64,000 bases of DNA. It comes from Neobacillus sp. CF12. GTDB taxonomy: Bacteria; Bacillota; Bacilli; Bacillales; Cytobacillaceae. The DNA is taken from assembly GCF_030348765.1 (NCBI RefSeq), contig NZ_JAUCEU010000007.1, positions 2,350,501-2,414,500 of the forward strand, in the 5' to 3' direction. The notes beneath the pieces are model-generated. The model was not told where the DNA came from and searched no databases. It saw nothing but the letters and a program-made list of their open reading frames with translations. Every line of letters starts with the position of its first letter. Position 1 is the first letter of the stretch. Below, piece after piece: positions 16,311 through 25,394 of this stretch. Made by a program: the position numbers and the translations under genes.

Positions 16311-17993
16311 TCAAAACCTCCCTGATTTAAAAATGGAATAAAGGAGGAAGAGGAACATTGTAGTAACTATGCCGAAGCCTATTTCTATTACTGGCATTTT
16401 GTATAACAGTGCAGATGTTTGACCTGAAAGTGATGCGCCAATGATAATTCCTACTAAAATAATACTAAAGGATAGCAGTACTATACTAAAGGAGAGTCTG
16501 TTGCTGATTCGATTAAGTTTATTAAGGACCGGTTCCATTTCAGGTGTTGATATTTCTATCTGCATCTTCCCTTTTTTCATAACAGAAGTAAATTCTTTTA
16601 TCGTCCTTGGGAATTCATGAAGGATATCTCCATATTCTGTAAAGTTAGACCAGGCAAACTCCGCCATATTTTTAGGCTTAAAGCGATCCATGAGTAATTG
16701 CTTTCCAAATGGTTCTGCAACTGCTAAAATACTAATTTCGTGGTTAAGCTTTTCAACAGTGCCCTCCAATGTTAGAAGCGTTTTTCCTAATATCGTTAAA
16801 TCTGTTGGTATCGTTATTTTGTGACGATAAGCAACCGAAAAGAGTTCATTCACTGCAGTTCCTACACTCATTTGACTAAAGGGAACATCCAGGTACTTTT
16901 CTCTGAGTTTATCGACGTCTGAATGTAACTGTTTTACATTTACGTCATCTGGTACAAGCCCCATGCTAGTAATGGCCCTTACTACTTCTGTTGTGTTTTT
17001 ACGCATTAAGGCAATGACAAAAGAGGCAATGTGACTCCTCATTTCAGGGGTGATTCGACCGACCATCCCAAAATCCATAAATGCAATAACCTGGCCAGGC
17101 AATGCAACAATATTACCAGGATGAGGATCTCCATGGAAAAATCCATCGATTAGAATTTGATGAAATAAAGCATTTACAACTTTTTCACCTAAAACCTTCG
17201 TTTCATATCCCTCTTGATGAAGCTTTTCTATTTCATTTAGTTTTATTCCATCAATAAATTCCATCGTCAGTATTTTTTTGGTACTGTATTCCCAAAATAC
17301 CTTTGGAATATGGACCTTTGGATCATTATTGAACTGTTTAGCAATCTTTTCAGCGTTTCTGCCTTCATTTTCATAATCTAATTCTTCTCGGAGCGACCTG
17401 GATAACTCTTCGACAATCGTTCGAATTTGGTATCTTTCTACCCAATCAATTCTACTTTCGGCTAATCTAGCAAGATCCTGGAGGATTTCTAGATCTGTTT
17501 CAATCACACTCATAATATTGGGACGTTGAACCTTAACTGCAACACGCTCTCTTGTAAGTAAAACGGCATGATGAACTTGTCCAATCGATGCTGCAGCCAG
17601 CGGGTTCTCATTAAATTCTGCAAATGAATTTTCAAGTGAATCAACTAATTCCTCCTCTATTATCCTTTTAACTTCATCGAATGAAAAAAGAGCAACACTG
17701 TCCTGAAGTTTTACTAATTCTTGAAGTATGTCAGCCGGAATAATATCAGGTCTAGTACTAGCAATTTGACCAATTTTTACAAAGGTTGGGCCAAGTTCCT
17801 CAAGAAACATTCGAATTCGTTCACCTGTAGTTCTACTACTCAGTGATTTATTTCCTTCAACAAAAACTCTCTTCGGTACCGATAACAAATCTAGAAGCCC
17901 TAACTCTTTCATAACAAAACCAAATCCATACTTGGTAAAGGCATATACAATATCACGATAGCGTTGAATATGACGAATTTTTTTCTTAATCAT
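16311..17993 (-). CDS. ABC1/UbiB-family atypical kinase
   Basis: This protein of about 560 residues has an N-terminal KxGQ-type motif (FVKIGQIASTRPD), Ala-rich loop AAASIGQVH in place of a P-loop, and VAVKVQRP with the catalytic-core Lys. It also has HGDPHPGN and DFGMVG as the nucleotide-binding motifs of UbiB/AarF kinases. Two hydrophobic segments form a C-terminal membrane anchor (about 500-555). The start is ATG 17993, 8 bases after AGGAG; GTG 18002 is an alternative. Relatives support isoprenoid quinone or lipid metabolism. The Bacillus substrate is unknown. Confidence 0.88.
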   Translation of the reverse strand: MIKKKIRHIQRYRDIVYAFTKYGFGFVMKELGLLDLLSVPKRVFVEGNKSLSSRTTGERIRMFLEELGPTFVKIGQIASTRPDIIPADILQELVKLQDSVALFSFDEVKRIIEEELVDSLENSFAEFNENPLAAASIGQVHHAVLLTRERVAVKVQRPNIMSVIETDLEILQDLARLAESRIDWVERYQIRTIVEELSRSLREELDYENEGRNAEKIAKQFNNDPKVHIPKVFWEYSTKKILTMEFIDGIKLNEIEKLHQEGYETKVLGEKVVNALFHQILIDGFFHGDPHPGNIVALPGQVIAFMDFGMVGRITPEMRSHIASFVIALMRKNTTEVVRAITSMGLVPDDVNVKQLHSDVDKLREKYLDVPFSQMSVGTAVNELFSVAYRHKITIPTDLTILGKTLLTLEGTVEKLNHEISILAVAEPFGKQLLMDRFKPKNMAEFAWSNFTEYGDILHEFPRTIKEFTSVMKKGKMQIEISTPEMEPVLNKLNRISNRLSFSIVLLSFSIILVGIIIGASLSGQTSALLYKMPVIEIGFGIVTTMFLFLLYSIFKSGRF

Positions 17994-18101
17994 CTGCTCC
18001 ACTCCTGCTGGGAGTATTTTTTTATTCGTTAACCACGAATCAAGATTCTCATTTTTCCCTTGTATTTACAAGGTCATTCTACGAATGTTCGCTTAAATAA
18101 C

Positions 18102-18129
18102 AAAAAAGACGCATCTTTTCGGATACGTC
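18102..18129 (-). terminator. trpB terminator
   Basis: On the - strand GACGTATC and GATGCGTC pair (one G-U) around a short loop and run into TTTTTT at 18107-18102, just after the trpB stop codon. Confidence 0.85.
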
Positions 18130-18139
18130 TCGTTTACCA

Positions 18140-19309
18140 CTATTGCTTTTTTAACATATTAAATACTTGTTCCACATCTTTGTCACCACGACCTGATAAG
18201 TTGACGACCAGTACATCATCATTCGGTAATTCTTTTGCTAGTTTTATAGCATATGCAACAGCGTGGGAACTCTCTAACGCAGGAATGATACCCTCTGTTT
18301 TACTTAACAGCAGAAATGCCTCCAATGCTTCTTGACCAGAAACTGTTACGTATTCAGCTCTTCCACTGGTTTTCAATTGGCTATGCTCCGGACCGACACC
18401 CGGATAATCCAATCCAGCGGCTATCGAATAGGTAGGCTTTGGATTACCATTTGCATCTAATAGAGTTAAACATTTAAAGCCATGAATTATGGCGGGGGTT
18501 CCTTTTGTTAAGGTTGGTGCTTCTTCCGGTTCGACTCCGATTAGGCGAACATATTTTTCATCTATATAGTGTGCGAATGCACCGATAGCATTACTGCCGC
18601 CACCTGCGCAGGCAATGACTGCAGTTGGCAGCCTTCCTTCTTTATCAATGATTTGGCGCTTGGATTCTTCGCTAATGATTGCTTGAAAATGTTTAACCAT
18701 CGTTGGATATGGATGAGGTCCAACAGCTGAACCTAATAAATAAAAGGTAGTTTGATAGTTTTCAACCAAGTCAGCTAATGCTTCATCAACGGCATCCTTT
18801 AAGCGCCCTTGCCCCTTCTCGACCGGTATTACCTTAGCCCCTAATAATTCCATTCTAAATACATTCAGCGCCTGGCGCTCTGTATCAAGCTTCCCCATAT
18901 AAATAATACATTCCATTCCAAACATTGCACAGGCAGTTGCTGTTGCAACACCATGTTGTCCTGCTCCCGTTTCAGCGATAATTCGTTTTGCACCCATTCG
19001 TTTTGCCAATAATATTTGGCCAATAGCATTATTTATTTTGTGGGCACCGGTATGGTTTAAATCTTCTCGTTTTAGATAGATTTTTGCTCCGCCCATTTGT
19101 TTTGTTAAATTTTCTGCAAAGGTCAGTGGGTTTTCCCGCCCAACATATTCCTTAAGGTAATAATTAAATTCCTCAATAAAATCTGGATCATACTTATACT
19201 TTAAAAATTGTGTTTCCAGCTCATTTAGTACTACCTGCAATTCCTCAGGTACAAAACTTCCGCCAAATTCACCGAAATAGCCTCTGCTTTCTACACTAAC
19301 TTTTTCCAT
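18140..19309 (-). CDS. trpB: Orphan tryptophan synthase beta chain
   Basis: This PLP enzyme of about 389 residues joins indole and serine. It shows [10 protein letters not shown], the PLP lysine in [28 protein letters not shown], the phosphate-binding GGGSNAIG and [13 protein letters not shown]. The start is ATG 19309; the longer frame to 19405 adds a leader not found in TrpB. No trpA or other trp gene is near. The loop after IGVEP is about eight residues shorter than in B. subtilis TrpB: the Gly-rich GxGxxT-H segment is missing. It lies just downstream of yknZ and may be co-transcribed with it. It may be a stand-alone indole-scavenging TrpB. Confidence 0.9.
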   Translation of the reverse strand: MEKVSVESRGYFGEFGGSFVPEELQVVLNELETQFLKYKYDPDFIEEFNYYLKEYVGRENPLTFAENLTKQMGGAKIYLKREDLNHTGAHKINNAIGQILLAKRMGAKRIIAETGAGQHGVATATACAMFGMECIIYMGKLDTERQALNVFRMELLGAKVIPVEKGQGRLKDAVDEALADLVENYQTTFYLLGSAVGPHPYPTMVKHFQAIISEESKRQIIDKEGRLPTAVIACAGGGSNAIGAFAHYIDEKYVRLIGVEPEEAPTLTKGTPAIIHGFKCLTLLDANGNPKPTYSIAAGLDYPGVGPEHSQLKTSGRAEYVTVSGQEALEAFLLLSKTEGIIPALESSHAVAYAIKLAKELPNDDVLVVNLSGRGDKDVEQVFNMLKKQ

Positions 19310-19401
19310 ACTCTGCTCGTCTCCCCTGCTACTAAAATTCCACTCATACATTGAGTTGAAATTATTATAGTATATGTTTACTGAATATTCAAACATAATA
19401 T

Positions 19402-20595
19402 TCATTCATATCTAAGTGATTCGATTGGGTCTAATTTAGATGCTTTGTTTGCTGGCAACAGTCCAAACACAACACCGATTACCATCGAGAAGACCCCCCC
19501 GCCTAACACTACTTGCCAAGATATCAAGGATGGCCAACCTGCAAAGAGACTTACAATACTTGAGGTTCCCCAGCCAAGTAATATTCCAAGAATCCCACCG
19601 ATTAATGTTAGCGTCATCGATTCGATTAAGAATTGTGTTAAAACCTGTCCTCTTGTGGCACCTAGGGCCATACGAATTCCAATTTCTCTTGTCCGTTCTG
19701 TTACTGATACAAGCATAATGTTCATTACACCAATTCCGCCAACGAACAACGAAATACCTGCAATGCTGCCGATGATCAGGGTCATGATTCTTGTAATTTG
19801 ACCAATTCCAGCGGCGATTTCTTCCATATTAAGCACTTGATAGGAATCCTCTGTGTTATGCATATTGTTTAAAAGTCTTGCTGCCTTTTTACCGGCAATT
19901 TGCAACTCATCTGAAGAGTCTGCCTGTAGAGTTACCTGTGTAAAGTCACTGCTTCCATATATAGTCCGCCATGTTTGAAATGGAAGGTACACTTCCATTG
20001 AACTAAACGAAAGGAGACCGGTTGGTTTTTCTAAGACACCGATGATTTCAATCGGCTGATTTGCCACTTTGATTACATCTCCTACAGGATTGTCTCCTTT
20101 AAATAATTCTTCCTGGATAACATGACTTACCAAGCCAACTCGACGACCACCTAGAAAATCAGAGGTAGAGAAACTTCTTCCTCTTTCAACTTTCATTTCA
20201 TTTAATTTTAAATAAGCTTGATTAATACCTGTGGAAGATACGTCAGCCGCTTCCTGCTGGTATCTGATTGTTGACATTTGAGTGCTAGATGCAACAATGC
20301 TTTTTACCTCTTTTATCTGCTCTAGAGCACGAATATCCTCCTGTTTAAACGGTGCCTGCAGAAAAATGTTTGGATTTGCACGGATTTCCTCATCAGATGG
20401 CTGATAAAACAGCTCCACTGTATTTCCAGGACCGGTAATCTGAGTTTTAAGCATTGCTTCCCCGCCCTGCCCAATTGCCACTACGATAATTACTGCTCCA
20501 ACACCAATAATAATCCCCAGCATGGTTAAAATGCTTCGCATTTTATGCGCTTTAAGCGAACTAAACGCCATCAAAAGGTTTTCCATAAAACTCAT
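19402..20595 (-). CDS. yknZ: MacB-type ABC transporter permease YknZ
   Basis: This 397-residue permease has one N-terminal membrane segment (about 22-42), a large extracytoplasmic MacB-PCD domain (about 45-270) and three C-terminal segments of the FtsX fold. [15 protein letters not shown] is the conserved coupling region. It overlaps the ATPase gene by 4 bases. Gene order Yip1 protein, adaptor, ATPase, permease equals B. subtilis yknWXYZ, known for protection against the SdpC toxin. Its own target here is unknown. Confidence 0.9.
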   Translation of the reverse strand: MSFMENLLMAFSSLKAHKMRSILTMLGIIIGVGAVIIVVAIGQGGEAMLKTQITGPGNTVELFYQPSDEEIRANPNIFLQAPFKQEDIRALEQIKEVKSIVASSTQMSTIRYQQEAADVSSTGINQAYLKLNEMKVERGRSFSTSDFLGGRRVGLVSHVIQEELFKGDNPVGDVIKVANQPIEIIGVLEKPTGLLSFSSMEVYLPFQTWRTIYGSSDFTQVTLQADSSDELQIAGKKAARLLNNMHNTEDSYQVLNMEEIAAGIGQITRIMTLIIGSIAGISLFVGGIGVMNIMLVSVTERTREIGIRMALGATRGQVLTQFLIESMTLTLIGGILGILLGWGTSSIVSLFAGWPSLISWQVVLGGGVFSMVIGVVFGLLPANKASKLDPIESLRYE

Positions 20596-21287
20596 TCAGT
20601 CGCCCCCCTATTGGAATGCTGTGGCAACTGAATCATTCCATCTCGAACAAATATTGTACGTTTCGCATACGCCGCCACTTCTGATTCGTGGGTAACTACA
20701 ATGACGGTAACGCCCTCTTCCTCATTTAACTCTCTAAATTGCTCCATAATGTCGATACTTGTTTTTGAATCAAGTGCTCCGGTTGGTTCATCTGCAAGAA
20801 TGATCTTTGGTTTATTAACAATGGCTCGTGCTATAGCGACACGCTGCTTTTGTCCTCCAGATAAGGCATTAGGCAGATGATCCATACGATCCGCTAGTCC
20901 CACTTTCTTTAAAGCTTCTTCTGCTCTAGACTGGCGTTCAGATTTGGAAATCCCGGCATAAATCATCGGAAGTTCTACATTTTTCAACGCTGACAAGCGC
21001 GGTAGTAAATGAAATTGCTGGAATACAAATCCAATTGATTGATTTCTAACTCGTGCAAGTTCATTGTCACTATAATGTGAAACATTTTCTCCGCTTAGTG
21101 TGTAGTTTCCAGTAGTTGGTTTATCCAAACAGCCAACGATATTCATTAAGGTCGACTTTCCTGAACCAGAGGGTCCCATAATCGCAACGAATTCACCTTG
21201 CTCGATTTTCAAACTAATCTTATTTAAAACATTAACGCTCTCTTTTCCAAGCAAATAAGTTTTGGTAATCGATTCTAGCTCAATCAT
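20592..21287 (-). CDS. yknY: MacB/LolD-type ABC ATPase YknY
   Basis: This 231-residue ATPase contains Walker A GPSGSGKST, Q-loop VFQQFHLLP, signature LSGGQKQR, Walker B ILADEPTGALD and switch His in VTHE. The length is typical of the stand-alone MacB/LolD-type ATPase. It overlaps both neighbours by 4 bases (adaptor upstream, permease downstream), so the operon is translationally coupled. It powers the Ykn exporter. Confidence 0.92.
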   Translation of the reverse strand: MIELESITKTYLLGKESVNVLNKISLKIEQGEFVAIMGPSGSGKSTLMNIVGCLDKPTTGNYTLSGENVSHYSDNELARVRNQSIGFVFQQFHLLPRLSALKNVELPMIYAGISKSERQSRAEEALKKVGLADRMDHLPNALSGGQKQRVAIARAIVNKPKIILADEPTGALDSKTSIDIMEQFRELNEEEGVTVIVVTHESEVAAYAKRTIFVRDGMIQLPQHSNRGATE

Positions 21288-22411
21288 TTTACGGTCACTT
21301 CCATGCCATTCTTGAGTGAATCTGGTCCGTTAATGATAATCGTATCTTCTTTTGAAATGCCTTCCACAATTTCTATCTTCGTACCTGAAGTAATGCCTGT
21401 TTTAACAGTTTTCTTCTTCGCTTTTCCATCCTTAATAATAAAAACATATGGCTGATCGCCATCATCCTGCAGAGAGTCTATGGAAAGTACATTAGCCAAC
21501 TTTTTGTCTGTTTCAATTTCCATAATTACTTGGAAACCTGGCTTTAATGCCTTCAAATCACCTGTAATCTTCATCGTTACTGGATACTGTACAGGCTGAC
21601 TTCCACTTTGGAGATCTGTTTGATTTTGTTCTGGGAGAAGAGAAATCTTGATAATTTCCCCCTGCCATTCTTGCTCAGGTACAGCATCGGAGCGAAGGAT
21701 AACTTTCTGACCATTGTTTACTTTCAAAGTATCAAATTCAGACAATAGCCCAGTTGCAACCATTGCGTCGAGTTTACCAATATGTATAATAGGTTTTGCC
21801 ATGCCCGCTTCCATTGATGATGAATCTGGCTTATTCACGGATAGGACTACTCCATCTATTGTACTGATAATTTCTAATTCACTTAGACGTTTATCTATCA
21901 TATACTTTTGAAGTGTTGTTTGCTTTAGTTCTAAATTAGCAAGCTTCTTTTCCATCTCTAGCTGCTCATATTCAGGGTCTAGTTGTTTCTTCGCTTCTTC
22001 TTTCCCCACCTGATCCGCAATAGTCTTTTCTTTATCCTTTAAAAGCTTCAATTGTTTATCAAGTTGATTTATTTTTAGATTAGCAGATTCAATAGACAGC
22101 TTATTTTGCTCCACTTCTAAATCTAATTGAGGATTTTGGAACTTTGCCACTACCGTGCCTTTCGTTACTGCCTGCCCTTCTACTACTAATAGCTCTTTAA
22201 GTTCTCCATTTTCAGGAGAGGCATAAATGATTTGTTCCTCTTCGAGTTTTACTGTACCTGGAATCATTAAAAGGGAGGAAATTTCCTCCTCCTTCATTTC
22301 AGTAGTTTCAACGGAAGGTCCTTTTGCAAGAACCTCCCGGTAAACACTGACGGAAATCATGATGATGACCAGGCTAACCACGCTAATCATAATCCATGTT
22401 TTCTTTTTCAT
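21284..22411 (-). CDS. yknX: Membrane-fusion adaptor YknX
   Basis: This 375-residue adaptor of the HlyD/MacA type has an N-terminal anchor (about 8-28), a biotinyl-lipoyl half-motif with VVEGQAVTKGTVVAKF, and a coiled-coil hairpin (about 100-190). The returning lipoyl half ISTIDGVVLSV and beta-barrel domains with a GLKNGMEV-type end follow. Adaptors of this kind link an inner ABC permease to extracytoplasmic partners. It overlaps yknY by 4 bases and abuts yknW by one base. Confidence 0.9.
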   Translation of the reverse strand: MKKKTWIMISVVSLVIIMISVSVYREVLAKGPSVETTEMKEEEISSLLMIPGTVKLEEEQIIYASPENGELKELLVVEGQAVTKGTVVAKFQNPQLDLEVEQNKLSIESANLKINQLDKQLKLLKDKEKTIADQVGKEEAKKQLDPEYEQLEMEKKLANLELKQTTLQKYMIDKRLSELEIISTIDGVVLSVNKPDSSSMEAGMAKPIIHIGKLDAMVATGLLSEFDTLKVNNGQKVILRSDAVPEQEWQGEIIKISLLPEQNQTDLQSGSQPVQYPVTMKITGDLKALKPGFQVIMEIETDKKLANVLSIDSLQDDGDQPYVFIIKDGKAKKKTVKTGITSGTKIEIVEGISKEDTIIINGPDSLKNGMEVTVK

Positions 22412-23082
22412 TATAGCATCGGCGCTCCTTGCAGCAGACTGCCGATTAAGGCAAAACCAATTCCAATTAAGAAGAAGATAATTGCAATTGTCCAGGCAAG
22501 TCCTTTAGATAATTGAGCTGTTTTATGAAGTCCGATAGCTGTTACAATCATAGTCCAGATTGCAAAAACCTCAAACGAACCTAAAATGCCGGCTTTATCT
22601 TGATTTAGTAACCCTGCTAAACTTGTAACATATATTTCTGGATTACCGCCAATTGCATATCTAATCGCTGTATTTAGAATGATTCCCGCAGCACCGATTA
22701 CCGCGATATACGTATTCATTGAAAATAATTGTTTAAATGTTACTGGTGAACTAGCAATCTTAGTAATGATTAAATGGATGGTACTGCTAATAAGTACACC
22801 GATAATTGGTGTTAAAATTCCGGTTATCGCCACCGTCACTTTTGTGATACCTAAAACGAGGTCTACTTGATCTTCTGGTATCCCTTGCTCAATTAAGATT
22901 GAAGCATCCATTGATAACGCCAAAAATGTCATTCCCACTGCGTAAAGAATACTAACTATGAGCAATGGTAACCAGATTTTCGGAGTCTGTTTCATTCTTT
23001 CAAACTGCTCTCCTGGACTTGTAAACATTCCTAGTAATGAAGGCTTTGGTACTTTTGTGATCATTTCTGTTTGAGTTTCCAT
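22411..23082 (-). CDS. yknW: Yip1-domain membrane protein YknW
   Basis: This 223-residue protein has an N-terminal cytoplasmic part with SLLGMFTSPGEQFERMK, the usual opening of Yip1-family proteins, then five membrane segments. B. subtilis YknW is needed for assembly of the YknXYZ exporter. It is the first gene of the operon. AGGGGTGAAAAA precedes the ATG. The 156-base gap to the divergent FMN reductase gene must hold the promoters of both. Confidence 0.85.
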   Translation of the reverse strand: METQTEMITKVPKPSLLGMFTSPGEQFERMKQTPKIWLPLLIVSILYAVGMTFLALSMDASILIEQGIPEDQVDLVLGITKVTVAITGILTPIIGVLISSTIHLIITKIASSPVTFKQLFSMNTYIAVIGAAGIILNTAIRYAIGGNPEIYVTSLAGLLNQDKAGILGSFEVFAIWTMIVTAIGLHKTAQLSKGLAWTIAIIFFLIGIGFALIGSLLQGAPML

Positions 23083-23256
23083 TTTTTCACCCCTGTTTCT
23101 ATATAATGTAAATATTAACTTAATTATACGTTATATTAGGAAGAAGGTTTCATTATTTCTGTTGCTTTAGTACTAATACATCTTCCCCGAGTCAATGAAC
23201 ATGAATTACTATCATTTTAGTGATAATATAATTCTGACATGAAAGGAGAGATATAC

Positions 23257-23802
23257 TTGAAAATCGTAGCACTAGTAGGTAGTAACCGGAAAGAATCATT
23301 TAACAGAAAATTAGCAGTATATATGCAAAATCGTTATCAAACGACAGTAGAAATTGAAATTCTGCCGATTGAAAAACTTCCAATGTATAATCAAGATGAT
23401 GAACTAACACCGCCAGAAATCGTAACGGAGATTAAGAAAAAGGTGGCTGAAAGTGACGGTGTTCTTTTTGTTACACCTGAGTATAACCACTCTATTCCTG
23501 CTTTTTTAAAAAATGCAATAGATTGGTTTTCTCGTGTTGATAAAGTTATGGTGAACAAACCTGTCATGATCGTCGGCAGTTCTCCTGGAGTATTAGGAAC
23601 CGCCCGTGCACAGATGCACTTACGACAGATCTTAAATTCTCCTGGAATTTCTGCATTAACTTTACCGGGAAATGAAGTATTTATAGGTGCTGTTCATGAA
23701 AAACTTGATGAATCTGGTAAACTGGTTCACGAACCAACCGTTCAGTTCATGGATACTGTGATGGATAACTACATAAAATGGATTAAAAAACAAAGCCTAT
23801 AA
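23257..23802 (+). CDS. NADPH-dependent FMN reductase (flavodoxin-like)
   Basis: This 181-residue protein has N-terminal phosphate-binding loop GSNRKESFNRK, flavin motif TPEYNHSIPAFLKNAIDW and GSSPGVLGTARAQ, as in the chromate or azo-type NAD(P)H:FMN oxidoreductases. The start is TTG 23257. The upstream in-frame ATG at 23239 precedes and overlaps the AAAGGAGAG site that serves the TTG. It is divergent from yknW. It probably reduces quinones, azo compounds or FMN; the physiological substrate is open. Confidence 0.85.
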   Translation: MKIVALVGSNRKESFNRKLAVYMQNRYQTTVEIEILPIEKLPMYNQDDELTPPEIVTEIKKKVAESDGVLFVTPEYNHSIPAFLKNAIDWFSRVDKVMVNKPVMIVGSSPGVLGTARAQMHLRQILNSPGISALTLPGNEVFIGAVHEKLDESGKLVHEPTVQFMDTVMDNYIKWIKKQSL

Positions 23803-24054
23803 GAATTAATGGTGGATGCTCAGTTAGTGCACATAAAAGTACTGAAAGGCACTTTCTGAGAATAAGGAAGGTAAAAAAGAGGGACAACAATTCCGAAGTT
23901 GAAGAAGCCCAAGGAAGAGAGTGACATAGATGCTGGACGGTCCTCAAAAAAGCTATCGCTGCTTTTTGGTCACTAGATTCCCTCTTGTGACCACTTCCAT
24001 GAAATCCAGGTTATCCACACTAAGTTGAATCTATAATTTCCTATACATGTACGA
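23803..24054. other. Intergenic stretch with two hairpins, no gene seen
   Basis: I see no credible reading frame here. Two small inverted repeats occur: AAAAAGC/GCTTTTT (23947-23967) and TGGTCAC/GTGACCA (23967-23993). Together they look like a structured RNA or relic element. I do not recognise the family. Confidence 0.4.
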
Positions 24055-24087
24055 AAAACGCATGGGTACCTTACATCCATGCGTTTT
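24055..24087 (-). terminator. Terminator of PspA/LiaH operon
   Basis: Arms AAAACGCATGG (24055-24065) and CCATGCGTTTT (24077-24087) are perfect around an 11-base loop. The - strand runs into TTTTTCG directly after the PspA-like gene. Confidence 0.85.
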
Positions 24088-24098
24088 GCTAATCTATT

Positions 24099-24725
24099 TT
24101 AAATAGATTTATTCATTTCTTTTTCTAATTGCTCAATACGTGCGTCAATTGTTGTCTGATTATATGAACGATTCACTTGATCCTCAAGACGGTCGATATA
24201 ATTCTCGATATCTTGGAAACGTGAAAATGATTTATCTGTGTTAGATTCTAATACTTGATCCAACCGATGATTTGCCCTTGTTACGTTTTCACGCCCCATC
24301 AGCTCCATTCGACGAAGCTGCATATCTTTTAGTTTATTCTTCATTTCTCCATGCTTTCTTTCTAGGTCAGCCAGATGACCTTTTACTTGCTTGAGTGATG
24401 CTTTTAATCTCTCTGCCCGATTAGAATATACTTGCAGTTCCTCTGAGGTAAATTGATAAAGCTCAGTTTCTCCCGCTTTTGAAGCAACTTCAGCCTGATA
24501 TTTCCTTTTTTCAGCTAACTGCTCCGCATGGTGCAGCTCTTTTGTAAATTGATCCTTAAGTGCATTTTGACGCTCTAAGAACTTCCCAGCTTTTTCGGTT
24601 TCCTGTTCGCATTGACGAAGATATTGATTAAGTAATGCAATTGGATTTTGTTTTTCTTTTTGATCAAGCGCCTCGTTTAAGTCTGCCGTAATCGTATTTT
24701 TAATACTCGTAAAAAGATTGGTCAT
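24099..24725 (-). CDS. liaH: PspA/IM30-family protein (LiaH-like)
   Basis: This 208-residue protein is almost wholly coiled coil, opening with an amphipathic helix and containing NPIALLNQYLRQ and the Ala/Lys/Glu-rich heptads of PspA/IM30. LiaH-type proteins form rings on the cytoplasmic face of the membrane when envelope stress is sensed. The upstream small membrane protein is in the place of LiaI, its usual anchor. No liaRS genes are in the window. The symbol rests on family and context. Confidence 0.8.
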   Translation of the reverse strand: MTNLFTSIKNTITADLNEALDQKEKQNPIALLNQYLRQCEQETEKAGKFLERQNALKDQFTKELHHAEQLAEKRKYQAEVASKAGETELYQFTSEELQVYSNRAERLKASLKQVKGHLADLERKHGEMKNKLKDMQLRRMELMGRENVTRANHRLDQVLESNTDKSFSRFQDIENYIDRLEDQVNRSYNQTTIDARIEQLEKEMNKSI

Positions 24726-24744
24726 GTTATTTTCGCTCCTTCGA

Positions 24745-25092
24745 TTAATAGTTTTTTATTTCATTCCATTGCTTTTCAAAATTTACAAATGGATCAGCTT
24801 CTTCTTGGATTACATTTTGTTTGCTGGAATTCCAGTATTTATAGACAAGGTATAGAATGTAGGCTGCCACAAGACCGATAATTGCAGGTGCGTTAGAGAT
24901 TGAAGCCATTAGAAAAATAACTCCGAAAATGCCTAGCGCAATTTTTCCACCAGTGGATTCTGCCTTTATAAATTGTTTGTAGATGAAATATAGTATCGCC
25001 AGACTTATTAATAACCCCACCATCGGACCAAGTGTAGATAGTAAGATAATGGCTGCAATTCCTCCCGCTAAAACTAAACCAAATTTTTTCAT
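24745..25092 (-). CDS. Small membrane protein, LiaI-like partner of PspA protein
   Basis: This 115-residue protein has three to four short hydrophobic segments up to about residue 80 and a cytoplasmic tail ending in FVNFEKQWNEIKNY. The start is ATG 25092, preceded by AAAGGAGG. The 25125 frame would place that ribosome site inside the coding region. It lies 19 bases upstream of the PspA-like gene in the same operon, where LiaI-type membrane anchors usually lie. Sequence identity to LiaI is not obvious. Confidence 0.75.
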   Translation of the reverse strand: MKKFGLVLAGGIAAIILLSTLGPMVGLLISLAILYFIYKQFIKAESTGGKIALGIFGVIFLMASISNAPAIIGLVAAYILYLVYKYWNSSKQNVIQEEADPFVNFEKQWNEIKNY

Positions 25093-25269
25093 TTTGTTTT
25101 CCTCCTTTTGTTTTCTTGATATCATCTTACCTTTTTTCAGCGTTTCAAATAATTGAGCCTGAGCTTGATTTTCATTTAGGTCTAGAGACGTAGAAAGGGT
25201 CAGTCTCCTTAGGAAGCTGACCCTATAAACAACAGAAAAGAGGATGGGACAAAACCCTTCTCTAAACTA

Positions 25270-25312
25270 AAAGCCTGTGAAATTTTACGAGGAGTAAAAT
25301 TTCACAGGCTTT
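25270..25312. terminator. Long hairpin at the left end of the IS
   Basis: Perfect 19-bp arms (25270-25288 and 25294-25312) enclose a 5-base loop and are followed by TTGATTTTTT. It probably blocks read-through transcription into the transposase. Confidence 0.75.
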
Positions 25313-25394
25313 GATTTTTTTCATAATTAAAAGGACAAATTTCTGATAAAATTTAAGTAGCCTTACCAAATTCAAATCAGAAAGAAGTGTCCTT

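Noticed and set aside
18140-19405. Longer trpB start adding 32 residues
   Set aside because: The extra part is Tyr/Asn-rich, lies in the yknZ-trpB junction and has no counterpart in TrpB proteins. ATG 19309 fits the family start.
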